Assembly: GCA_958510825.1 (NCBI GenBank)
Contig: OY294046.1
Location: forward strand, 48,899,794-48,963,793
Source: Brachypterus glaber
Lineage: Eukaryota; Arthropoda; Insecta; Coleoptera; Kateretidae
Direction: 5' to 3'
Length of the DNA stretch: 64,000 nucleotides
Shown here: piece by piece, positions 59,201 to 64,000 of the stretch
Layout of the letters: each line of letters starts with the position of its first letter
Numbering within the stretch: the first letter of the stretch is position 1
The notes under the pieces: model-generated
What the model was told of the DNA's origin: nothing
Databases searched by the model: none
What the model saw: only the letters and a program-made list of their open reading frames with translations
Program-made: the position numbers and the translations under genes

Positions 59201-60850
59201 ACAATTTTTTTTCAAAACGGTCTATCCGTTCCAGTACCGGGTGTCCCACCAACCAGGTTCTTGACAAGTTATATATCCGTTATTTGAAAAGGTAAATTTT
59301 TTGTAAAAAATAGCGTTAAATGGGAGCCAAAGAAGATTTTATTGACTTATTTACCCCCCCCCCCCTTTCCATTGCTTACTTCCTTGTAACGACCCTCTGA
59401 TTTTCAAATAAAACCTCCCACCCCCATTTTTATCTATGAATATGAAATTACATTTCATTTTGAATTAAACCATGTATTATAAATAGTATCTTATTCAAAA
59501 ATTTATATTTTCGATGATCCTTGCTCATATTGGAGGTAGTTTTTAAATAAACCTAAGACGATATTATCTCTCCAAAAATGTTTTTATTATTATTACATAA
59601 ATAATAGCGACATGTTTCTGCCCTTTTAACATAGTATGACTTGTATACGTGTAATGTAATTGTTGTTGTTTGTTTTTAATTTTAATTATTAGCCTGAAGA
59701 TGGCCCTATGTTAAAAGGGCAGAAACATGTCGCTATTATTTATGTAATAATAATAAAAACATTTTTGGAGAGATAATATCGTCTTAGGTTTATTTAGTAT
59801 CTTATTCTTTTAAGGGGCTTCCAATAACAATTATTATTTAATAATAATAATGTTCCACCAGGTTTTAGACGGGCTATATTTCCGTTATTTAAAAATATAA
59901 AAAAGTTAAAAAAAAATAAAATTGAATTGGAGTCAAAGTAGAATTTACTGACATATGCAAAATTATCCCTTATGTTCCCACCCTCTTGGAACCACCTCCA
60001 ACTAGTTTTTTAAATAGCACTCCCTTATTTTACTAAAGAATATGAAAGCACATTTCATTTTAAATTTAACCAGAAAATTTTCCAAAACCGTTAAATTGTA
60101 CCCAAAAGAAAATTGATTAATATATCCAAAACCAACCCATAATAACCCACTCTCCTGGAACTACCCGCAACTTTGTTTTAAATACCACCCTTCTATGAAT
60201 AAATAATAACTGTTATTTGGAGCCTCTTAAAATCTAAGATACCCCTTATAATAAATGGTTGAATTCAGAATAAAGTGCACTTTCATAGTCTTTAATAAGA
60301 GTTAGGGGGTGCTATTTGAAAAACAGAAGTTGGGGGTAGTTTCAAGGGAGTGGGTAAGCAAGGGGCGGTTTTGAATAAGTCAGTAAAATTTTCTTTAGCT
60401 TTGATTTAATGCTATTTTTTGCAAATTTTAATACCTTTTCAAATAACGGAGATGCTATTTCAAGAACTTGGTGGGACACCCAGTATAGAGATATTTTTTA
60501 AAAGGGCAATTTTCATTAACATTATAAAAATTAAATATTAAATCTGGATTTGTTTTCTCAGACTCATGTTGGTAGGTAAGATCATTTCAATATTTGGCAC
60601 ACTATATACAAAATTTAACCTAGAGCGTTCAAAAATTAAAGCAGAAATTTTGGTCTTGTTTAAAAAAGCCCGCTTTCAAAAGTGAAAAAATATCTTACCT
60701 TTGTATGGTCATTTGAAAATTATTTCCTGCTTTTAAAACTACATCTTGAGCGTCTTTGTGTCTTAAATTGAATACTTCTGTGTTGTTTATTTTGATCACC
60801 GAATCGCCAGGGATTAATCCTGCCCTTTCTGCAGGTGTGCCACTGTTAAC
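32139..60850 (-). CDS. Zasp52: Zasp52, Z-disc PDZ-ZM-LIM scaffold (first exons outside the window)
   Basis: ALP/Enigma-family scaffold that binds alpha-actinin and organises muscle Z-discs and integrin attachment sites. Reading down the minus strand: second half of the PDZ domain, linker, ZM motif, LIM1, a long variable linker, LIM2-LIM3-LIM4, stop at 32139. Seventeen exons fit by splice site and phase. The path using 48646-48790 and 36404-39896 totals 5364 nt; using 34909-35743 instead gives 2706 nt. The C-terminus GGRPFCKNHAR matches insect Zasp52. Two exon pairs are mutually exclusive by phase. Introns carry many transposons, including a Penelope-like element and an RTE tail. The N-terminal half of PDZ and the start codon lie above 60850, probably beyond 64000. 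Confidence 0.96.
32255..32893. repeat. three tandem ~204-216-bp units, each with hairpins
   Basis: Units begin at about 32255, 32459 and 32675 with TTATCCACGGCC. Each contains GCGTATAATAGCTATTAAYCA and its near inverse TGATTAATAGCAATTATTAT, the block TTCGGCTCGTGTC and the block CAAAATTCACCCTCATTGAT. The array lies in the last Zasp52 intron, 39 bases upstream (in gene sense) of the terminal exon. Confidence 0.92.
33734..33970 (-). CDS. Zasp52: Zasp52 exon (LIM3 end and LIM4 start)
   Basis: 237 nt, phase 0 to 0. It encodes DCLKAIGKQFHPECFNCQYC, GNSPFFLEDGAPYCEADWNE, then LIM4 CFACGFPVEAGDRWVEALNN and YHSQCFNCS. All zinc ligands are present. Confidence 0.97.
34243..34429 (-). CDS. Zasp52: Zasp52 exon (LIM2 body and LIM3 start)
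   Basis: 187 nt, phase 2 in and 0 out. It encodes GPFITALGKIWCPDHFIC, CRRPLQDIGFVEERGQLYCEYC and APPCSKCSGKIKG. The first CxxC of LIM2 comes from whichever alternative upstream exon is joined, 34909-35743 or 36404-39896. Confidence 0.97.
34909..35743 (-). CDS. Zasp52: Zasp52 alternative exon B for the LIM2 N-terminus
   Basis: 835 nt, phase 1 in and 2 out, from ATTTTAG|AGCATGAA to GCAAG|GTATAC. It encodes a ~278-residue disordered linker: a proline run (YPPPPPPPVYNQ), a Ser-rich patch, two copies of a KFNxPN..DEGFDN motif, and at its end PICCQCNIEIAR, the first zinc knuckle of LIM2. Its phases match those of exon 36404-39896, so either can join 34243-34429. It cannot follow that exon in frame, because phase 2 in would hit a stop. 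A methionine upstream near 35780 is intronic. Confidence 0.88.
35920..36226. repeat. two inverted-repeat hairpins between alternative Zasp52 exons
   Basis: Pair 1: 35920-35942 with 35980-36002 (22 of 23 bases match; contains GGGGAAACGCTTATTT). Pair 2: 36024-36055 with 36195-36226 (30 of 32 match; contains CCGGATCAAAATCC). Both lie in the intron between the mutually exclusive exons. Each could be a small MITE or a structural element. Confidence 0.75.
36404..39896 (-). CDS. Zasp52: Zasp52 giant alternative exon A (long linker, LIM2 N-terminus)
   Basis: 3493 nt, phase 1 in and 2 out, from TAACGTAAG|GACGTAGC to ATCAG|GTGATT. It adds about 1160 residues. The start reads RSVSNVVWPPPPEEIELPTA; then a short Cys motif (CTSGVCSLKQPCPDGTC); at least four spaced repeats of an AL-x(2)-A-x(2)-RPFTP type (ALNIAPGVPFTVP, ALVIAPERPFTPV, ALTTASDRPYTPF, ALHPAQGLP); Pro/Ser-rich stretches; a Gln/Tyr-rich tract of SQTYQN-like repeats; and a Gly/Ala/Pro C-terminal part. 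It ends RVPLCGQCHMQIR, the first zinc knuckle of LIM2. Very long disordered exons in this place are typical of insect Zasp52. Confidence 0.95.
40090..40640. repeat. palindrome-rich AT repeat in a Zasp52 intron
   Basis: GTACCTCCTAACTG near 40275 and CACTTAGGAGGTATTGC near 40488 are inverted, and TTAAATTAACTATATATTA-type motifs occur on both flanks. Probably an old MITE; borders are uncertain. Confidence 0.4.
41266..41313 (-). CDS. Zasp52: Zasp52 48-nt cassette exon
   Basis: Phase 1 to phase 1, between TTTCTTAG and GTACTTTTGC. It encodes RYQTQTHKPAGAIFR. Because its length is divisible by three and the flanking phases agree, it can be included or skipped without disturbing the frame. Confidence 0.75.
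41888..42041 (-). CDS. Zasp52: Zasp52 exon (Pro/Ser linker)
   Basis: 154 nt, phase 0 in and 1 out. It encodes ASNYSTAPKPFSSVSAPLSP and SPRSPTSYSTQPNFSSPVST, a disordered linker between LIM1 and the long alternative exons. Confidence 0.9.
43307..43343 (-). ncRNA. hammerhead-like motif, left pLTR copy
   Basis: Inverted copy of the motif at 43951-43988: CTGAAGA, a GTCTC/GAGAC stem, then GAAACGTC. It is transcribed on the minus strand, which is also the Zasp52 pre-mRNA strand. Confidence 0.5.
43465..43947 (+). CDS. Penelope-like GIY-YIG endonuclease (C-terminal fragment)
   Basis: 160 open codons beginning inside the inverted terminal copy (GTG-type entry, no Met), so there is no true start. It shows GVYKIPCSCGTVYIGET, the GIY-YIG motif with the KIPC cysteines typical of Penelope-like elements, then TRLQEHERYIRKK and SAVAEHVHETGHKI with the His residues of the zinc/EN region, and ends at a stop at 43945. 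The reverse transcriptase is absent. The endonuclease would nick target DNA in a complete element. The intact frame suggests a recent insertion. Confidence 0.9.
   Translation: MSRLSGITDKIGKLLKKSNIKPIFRSNQKLGQCLTATKHKIPLSSEGVYKIPCSCGTVYIGETKRKISTRLQEHERYIRKKQISLSAVAEHVHETGHKINLSETKQILTENRKMPRKIRESIEIIKHPNNINRDTGYHLPAIWKSLIGKTSSRVNNHNSS
43951..43988 (+). ncRNA. hammerhead-like ribozyme motif, right pLTR copy
   Basis: CTGAAGA (43952-43958, fits CUGANGA), a five-pair GTCTC/GAGAC stem capped by a 9-base loop, then GAAAC and GTC. Stem III would be a single self-complementary CG step, as described for dimer-cleaving hammerhead variants of Penelope-like elements. An unpaired T precedes stem II, so activity is uncertain. 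Confidence 0.55.
44328..44486 (-). CDS. Zasp52: Zasp52 exon (Asn-rich linker)
   Basis: 159 nt, phase 0 to 0, between CAATTTTAG and GTACGTAA. It encodes PQENKENDILPTENNNV, then an Asn-rich tract and NNPTPLPFSKFLDK. Being divisible by three it could also be skipped. Confidence 0.88.
45655..45763 (-). CDS. Zasp52: Zasp52 exon (linker after LIM1)
   Basis: 109 nt, phase 2 in and 0 out. It encodes GGRIPANAISSALATHSLPT and PSPISPKGNSYAAPYQ. Confidence 0.9.
45901..46005 (-). CDS. Zasp52: Zasp52 exon (end of LIM1)
   Basis: 105 nt, phase 2 to 2, between TTATTTTCAG and GTAAGTAAAA. It encodes YYNINNKLYCDIHAKSAAIA and onward, contributing the last C-x2-H of LIM1, then a Pro-rich linker. Confidence 0.95.
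46083..46341 (+). pseudogene. 3' end of an RTE-type retrotransposon with (GAA)n tail
   Basis: The plus strand reads RRPQKRWADEVKQVAGKHWL, a stop, then HWKDLEKTY-like sequence in a shifted frame, which matches the conserved C-terminus of RTE-clade ORF2 (GRPxxRWxD...W...E.Y). It runs directly into a (GAA)n array at 46252-46341, about 29 units; RTE elements typically end in a trinucleotide microsatellite. It is a short, 5'-truncated, dead copy in a Zasp52 intron, antisense to the gene. Confidence 0.8.
46252..46341 (+). repeat. (GAA)n microsatellite
   Basis: About 29 GAA units with one interruption. The poly-Lys and poly-Ser frames over it are not genes. Confidence 0.97.
46559..46645 (-). CDS. 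Zasp52: Zasp52 exon (LIM1 middle)
   Basis: 87 nt, phase 2 to 2, between ATTTTCAG and GTAAGATT. It encodes GVFVRIKDKNLHVECFKCAT and CGSSLKNVG, giving the H-x2-C-x2-C-x2-C block of LIM1. Both alternative upstream exons join it in frame. Confidence 0.96.
46797..46862 (-). repeat. tRNA-derived SINE fragment (B-box arm)
   Basis: On the minus strand GGGCACCAGGCCGG leads to TCTGG-TTCGAAT-CCAGA, a perfect T-arm stem-loop with a GGTTCGAATCC-type B box. The A-box half is missing, so this is a fragment rather than a tRNA gene. Confidence 0.6.
47153..47339 (-). CDS. Zasp52: Zasp52 alternative exon for the LIM1 N-terminus (downstream copy)
   Basis: 187 nt, phase 1 in and 2 out, between TAAAAACAG and GTAAGTCC. 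It encodes VRSDFYSTQSHAIGGHRAVL, SPRQSTPTSPSIEHSRTASD and HLSSNSNPEGATICSDCERVIV. The last residues are the first CxxC knuckle of LIM1. It has the same phases as 48646-48790; joining both would break the frame, so they are alternatives. This version carries a longer Ser/Pro linker. Confidence 0.9.
48646..48790 (-). CDS. Zasp52: Zasp52 alternative exon for the LIM1 N-terminus (upstream copy)
   Basis: 145 nt, phase 1 in and 2 out, between AATATTTTAG and GTAAGTTT. It encodes EPDSGIVTSPNSGLYGLRHV, AAPENKPQPPKPQLPPGQ and NICADCERLIV, the first CxxC knuckle of LIM1. The final ten residues parallel ICSDCERVIV of exon 47153-47339, while the linkers are unrelated. Confidence 0.93.
49788..49888 (-). 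CDS. Zasp52: Zasp52 exon (after the ZM motif)
   Basis: 101 nt, phase 2 in and 1 out, between TTTTTTTAG and GTAAAAAG. It encodes VNFKKNEKDYDASKSAVLRA-LQESENEPRAPEQ. The KNEK.Y.A..S.VL.ALQE pattern is conserved after the ZM motif in this family. Confidence 0.93.
50567..50712. mobile_element. ACGTTC-family MITE, copy B
   Basis: 146 bp, starting AGGGAACGTTTAAGTATTAC and ending AATACTTGAACGTTCCCT. It is in a Zasp52 intron, in the opposite orientation to the others in its G/C-run asymmetry. Confidence 0.88.
51960..52375. mobile_element. 416-bp TTGGCC-rich foldback MITE
   Basis: The ends CCCAGCAAACATTGGTTCGT and CCCATCAAACATTGGCTCGT (inverted) continue as TIRs with GTTGGCC. The whole element is crowded with TTGGCC, GGCCAA and CATTGG words and is much richer in GC than its surroundings. 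It is in a Zasp52 intron and non-coding. Confidence 0.8.
53608..53741 (-). CDS. Zasp52: Zasp52 exon (ZM motif)
   Basis: 134 nt, phase 0 in and 2 out, between TTTTTTCAG and GTAAGTTT. It encodes the ZASP motif LVNSQYNSPVKLYSEESIAE-TLSAQTEVLSTGALG, which in this family mediates alpha-actinin binding and self-association. This motif separates ZASP-type proteins from other PDZ-LIM proteins. Confidence 0.97.
55275..55525 (-). mobile_element. partial copy of the 42559-44105 mariner-type MITE
   Basis: Matches the right part of that element from TTACTCCTTTAATATTAAAT to GACCCTGTATATA. It shows the sequence AAACTTTTTTTCATATTTTT unbroken at the place where the Penelope-like element inserted in the other copy. 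Confidence 0.8.
56327..56474. mobile_element. ACGTTC-family MITE, copy C (broken)
   Basis: A partial start (AAGGGAACGTTCAAGTATTA) stops after about 50 bases, then a second start (AAGGGAACGGTCAGGTATTA) runs to GGAAAATAGC; the 3' part is missing. Either one copy inserted in another or a rearrangement. Confidence 0.7.
56731..57150. repeat. two direct and one inverted copy of a ~100-bp repeat
   Basis: TTTTTCAGAAATTGATTTGG begins copies at 56731 and 56875 (144-bp period). Both include ACATCCCCTGATTATTTTAG and AAAATCGATTTTCATTTG. An inverted, diverged copy lies at about 57057-57150. Confidence 0.85.
57201..57259 (+). repeat. 14-bp tandem repeat
   Basis: Four units of CAGTAACTGAGGCT type. Confidence 0.9.
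58497..58671 (-). CDS. Zasp52: Zasp52 exon (PDZ-ZM linker)
   Basis: 175 nt, phase 2 in and 0 out, between CCGTTTCAG and GTAAGTAC. It starts (R)GGSTWKPQVIPTGSFPTPSP and runs to NVSAKPFSPQ. GGSTWKP directly follows the PDZ domain in Zasp52-type proteins. Sequence beyond the donor (STHLMSNG...) is intronic. Confidence 0.93.
59497..59794 (+). mobile_element. mini Penelope-like insertion with perfect 89-bp inverted arms
   Basis: The arm at 59545-59633 is the exact reverse complement of 59707-59795. A 13-bp target duplication, TAGTATCTTATTC, flanks it at 59484-59496 and 59795-59807. It has no coding sequence. The right side carries a hammerhead-like motif as in the Penelope-like element at 43226-44038, so it is inferred to be a short pLTR-only derivative of another Penelope-like family. 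Confidence 0.75.
59694..59732 (+). ncRNA. hammerhead-like ribozyme motif
   Basis: CTGAAGA (59694-59700), a GCCC/GGGC stem with loop TATGTTAAAA, then GAAA (59722-59725), the palindromic CATG as a minimal stem III, and TC. A few extra bases flank stem II (TG and A), so folding is non-canonical. The left arm has only the 3' half of the motif. Confidence 0.45.
60699..60850 (-). CDS. Zasp52: Zasp52 exon (second half of the PDZ domain)
   Basis: 152 nt, phase 0 in and 2 out, between TTTTGTTGCAG and GTAAGATA. It encodes VNSGTPAERAGLIPGDSVIK, INNTEVFNLRHKDAQDVVLK and AGNNFQMTIQ. The AGL.PGD and LRHKDAQD..LKAGN.F signature is that of the ALP/Enigma PDZ domain. It is the most 5' coding exon in the window. 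Confidence 0.97.
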
Positions 60851-62430
60851 CTGCAACAAAAGACTCAAATGTATTCCTGCAAAAAAAATTAAATCATATC
60901 AATAAAAAATCTTAATAGAAAAAAAAATCAATGAATAAATCTGAATGATTAAATAAATTTAAAATGTTTACCCTCATTTAGACCTACAGTTGTATCGGAA
61001 AAAAGTGAGATATGAAAAAAAAACCTGTAAGCCGGTTTTTAATTTTTTTCAGTGGTGTAAATTAAGTTTTTATAATCTAGGTTAAAATAATTTGACAAGC
61101 CAAGTCACTTTGACTTAAAAGTAAAAGGTTAATATTTGAGATAAAAAATCAAAAAGTTTTAATTATCTAATTTAAATAAAACAATAATTGTATTTTGATA
61201 CAAGTTTACAAAGTCAAACCTTAAACTATTGTCATATTTTGGTTTTACTTGATGATGGGCGAATTCCCAATTCTGTTTTTTTTATCTTCATTGTTAAATA
61301 GTTATGTATATACCAAGGGACTAATCTGGCTGTTTTAGTCCCGCTGCATTAGTGTTCTGAGTCCTGAGTGAGCGTAGCGAGCGAGGGAAACAGAAATGCA
61401 AGGGACTAAAACAGCCAAGTTTAGTCCTGAGGTATATACACTATTTTTTGCATTATTTTAGGTAGGTAGATAAAATTAAAATTAAAACCCACGCGTCTAA
61501 AATCGGTTGTTTTATTTTCGTAATTAATTAATTTCGTAAAAGTCAGTTTCATGGCTATCGCGATTTCAATTGTTTTTTAATATGGTTGACACAAACGTCA
61601 AAAAAATGGATGAAGATGATAAATTTTAAGTTATGTATAAATTGTTATAACAATGTTATTTTTAAAGGTTTTCTTTGTTAAAATCAAATAAATTGGTTTG
61701 GACTTTTATTACAAAACAAAACACCACCAAACCTAATTTTTGAACCAGCAAAGCACATAGTAGGTATAATATTTTAATATTATCAAGGTTGCCGTGATTT
61801 TTATTCCCTAGGGAGAAAAACGGCAAGTTTAGTCCCGAAAATGAAAGCGTAAAATTATCTTGGTCTTGCAAAAAATAAATTTAAATGTGCAAAGTTAATT
61901 TGAATGCATTAATCCATTAATATGTCTTTTGGATGGTTTAGCCAGTCATAAACACCAAACTAAGAATTTGACAAATGTCATTATTTGACACATTTTATTT
62001 TATTGGTTAAATTTTTAGTGAGTTTAAATCATTAAATCTTAAAATGAAAACAAATTCATCTAAAAATCACAGTAAATGGTATATTGCATTTTCCTACTTA
62101 AATAAAAAGTTTAAAAAAAAAGTTAAAAAAAACTTTTTTTATCAACATTTTTTTTTATTTAGTTTTTGCGAAAACGATAATTTTTTTTTTTTTGAAAAAA
62201 GAACTTTAAAAAAATTAATTTTGTTTATTTAATTTTCTTTTTGCCAAAAATAAAAAATAAAAAAAAATAAAATGATAGTAGTAATTTTTTAAAAAAGTTT
62301 AACACCCCATAACTTTTTTGTATTTGGGGGATTAATTTCAAAAATATTAGTTCCCCTCATATATAAGTTCTATATAGAACTTGATTTTTCCTAAAAATTT
62401 CAAGTCGATTGGATTATTGGTTCTTGAGTT
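60851..62430 (-). other. upstream Zasp52 intron with interspersed repeats
   Basis: No coding exon was recognised. At 61327-61416 a hairpin repeat brackets a GAGCGTAGCGAGCGAG patch with TGGCTGTTTTAGTCCC on one side and GGGACTAAAACAGCC on the other. Poly-T/A-rich sequence runs from 62040 to 62290. Confidence 0.5.
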
Positions 62431-62586
62431 AGAGAACGTTCAAGTATTACGTAACGCTCCTGGGGGGGGGTGGGGGTCACTTTGGAGTATTACGCCCATG
62501 TTAATGGTATAGGAAAATAGCGTTACAGGGGGCGTGGGGGTCCAAAATGATCAAATTTTGCGTTACGTAATACTTGAACATTCCCT
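62431..62586. mobile_element. ACGTTC-family MITE, copy D, nested in another repeat
   Basis: 156 bp with near-exact inverted ends (GAACGTTCAAGTATTACGTA). It interrupts a copy of the repeat also present at about 10800-11215, between ...GATTATTGGTTCTTGAGTTA and CGTGACATCGGACAG. Confidence 0.9.
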
Positions 62587-62894
62587 TATCGTGTCTACAA
62601 AAAACGTGACATCGGACAGACCGACGGACAGACGGAAATTTCTTATTTTTTCATGAAACACATTTGTATCCAAGAATTTCTTGTCTAGAATTTTTTTGGC
62701 GATTTTGGGAAATTCGAAACTACCGTTTAATACTATTCTAGCGCTACGCGCTGTGAATAGTACACTGAGAATTCGTTAGCATAGTAAATACTTTTTTGCC
62801 TATTTGGAACCCCAGGCAACATTTGTATTAATTAAAAGTTGTTACAGTAAAACATAACAGAACAACGTTATGTTTTACTGTGTAACAACTTGTA

Positions 62895-63362
62895 TGGACT
62901 GCCGCCTATTTAGATTAGATAAAGAGGGAAGTTCTACGGAAAGAGATAAAAGTATAATTATTATTGTTTTAAAATAAAATTATGCGTATTTTAGGTAAAA
63001 ATAACATTTTAGATTATATTTTAGATTACACGAAGGTAAGATATTTGTTTTTTTTTAAGTAAAAAAACTATTTTTTTTTATTTTTTATAACACAGCTATG
63101 TGTACAGTAGGTCTAAAGTTTCCTAGGGAACTTATGACCTTAATTTGACAGTCATTGATAATACTCCGTTGTGTGTGAAGATTTTGTACTTGTTTTTGTG
63201 TTAAATAAGCTGTATTATGTGTTCTTTAATAATTTTGCATATCATGCACATTTTTTGTTGCACTGTGATAAAATCCAAATATAATATTTTTAGGGAATTT
63301 TCTTTTTGGGTTGGTATTGAAGACCGAAATATATGTTGCCTAACGTATTGGACTGCTGTCCA
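62895..63362 (+). mobile_element. ~468-bp interspersed element, copy 2
   Basis: Reverse-complement partner of 11804-12269, same ends (TGGACTGCCGCC ... TTGGACTGCTGTCCA). Confidence 0.7.
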
Positions 63363-64000
63363 TTAATAACAAATGTTACAAATAAATAATAGTAGTTTTC
63401 GTAACGAGTAAGCGTCTTTAGTCCTCAGTGCACGAGAATGAAGTTTTTTTGACGACGCGAAGCGAAGTCAAAAAATCATTAGAGTGCACTATGGACTTGT
63501 CGCAAACAAGTTGCGAACAACATTTTTCGTTCGATCTACAGTCTAGACTCTTTAAAAATGTATATTTTAAAGAATTACCTGTGTTTAATTTTGACATTTC
63601 AAAATTTTATAAACGTCAAATGACTTTTGTCAAAATGAAAGCTATGTGTAATCGTTTGGATAAATGAGAGTGCATAGTTGTCATTTCATTCAAATATGCA
63701 CTATGTACTCGTGCGATAGAAAAATATCCTAACGAGGATATATAGTGAACATGCATTTTTATTTATTTCGTGTACACTAGGTCGTACGAAAAAACGTTTA
63801 GCATTTACTAAGATAACAAATTCTCAGTGTATGATAACTGCCACTAACGCAAATCATAGTCCAAGCTTGTTTAATTTAATACTTTATTTATATTGAGATT
63901 TTTTCAGGATTTTATAAAATCTCTATAGAAAGGCAGCGATTAAGTAAAAACAAAGTTATTTTATTACTTTAATACATAAAATGCCTAAGTACATTTAATG
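63363..64000. other. repeat-rich flank
   Basis: GTGCACGAGAATGAAG and a ...TATGCACTATGTACTCGTGC block on the other side, with GACGACGCGAAGCGAAGTC between, suggest a MITE at about 63427-63720. No gene was recognised. Confidence 0.4.

Larger units (their letters stand above)
59230..60486. mobile_element. foldback element with CTGGGTGTCCCACCA-type ends
   Basis: The left arm (GGGTGTCCCACCAACCAGGT, then TCTTGACAAGTTATATATCC and CGTTATTTGAAAAGG) is mirrored at the right (CCTTTTCAAATAACGGAGAT ... GTTCTTGG? read as ACTTGGTGGGACACCCAG). Diverged internal copies of the same blocks near 59850-60180 suggest tandem structure. It is interrupted by the Penelope-like insertion at 59497-59794. It is non-coding and lies in a Zasp52 intron. 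Confidence 0.7.

Noticed and set aside
1..64000. CRISPR array, operon or bacterial-type defence system
   Set aside because: The spliced animal genes and insect-type transposons show nuclear eukaryotic DNA; the short tandem arrays have no spacers.

Overview
The window is AT-rich, intron-rich insect nuclear DNA, probably from a large, transposon-laden genome such as a beetle's; the order is an inference. Exons are short and bounded by GT/AG sites, introns are packed with MITEs, and two conserved animal genes can be followed exon by exon. A 200-base assembly gap lies at 340-539.

Layout. 540-3010 (minus): a 5'-truncated Jockey-type non-LTR retrotransposon with one frameshift. 3010-18430: no host gene recognised; this stretch holds foldback elements, a hAT-like MITE, a ~3.1 kb element with an 8-bp target duplication, decamer arrays, and a mariner-type element carrying a retrotransposon RNase H fragment. 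18963-26742 (plus): ten coding exons of a tubulin tyrosine ligase-like gene closest to TTLL2, 3' complete, lacking its 5' exons. 27240-31400: a decayed Jockey-type element interrupted by a long-TIR transposon, itself interrupted by a hAT MITE, then another MITE. 32139-60850 (minus): seventeen coding exons of Zasp52, the Z-disc PDZ-ZM-LIM scaffold, complete from mid-PDZ to stop; the first PDZ half lies beyond the window. 60851-64000: upstream Zasp52 intron with interspersed repeats.

TTLL2 and Zasp52 point towards each other, and the retroelement nest fills the space between. Exon phases close for both genes: TTLL2 sums to 1560 nt (519 residues plus stop), and the longest Zasp52 path to 5364 nt (1787 residues plus stop).

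The main observations are these. Zasp52 has two phase-matched pairs of mutually exclusive exons; in each pair both exons end by encoding the first zinc knuckle of a LIM domain (LIM1 and LIM2), so the pre-LIM linker and the LIM N-terminus are swapped together. There are also two Penelope-like insertions with inverted terminal arms and hammerhead-like motifs, one with arms that match perfectly over 89 bp, and several nested or foldback mobile elements. All calls come from reading the sequence; no database search was run.
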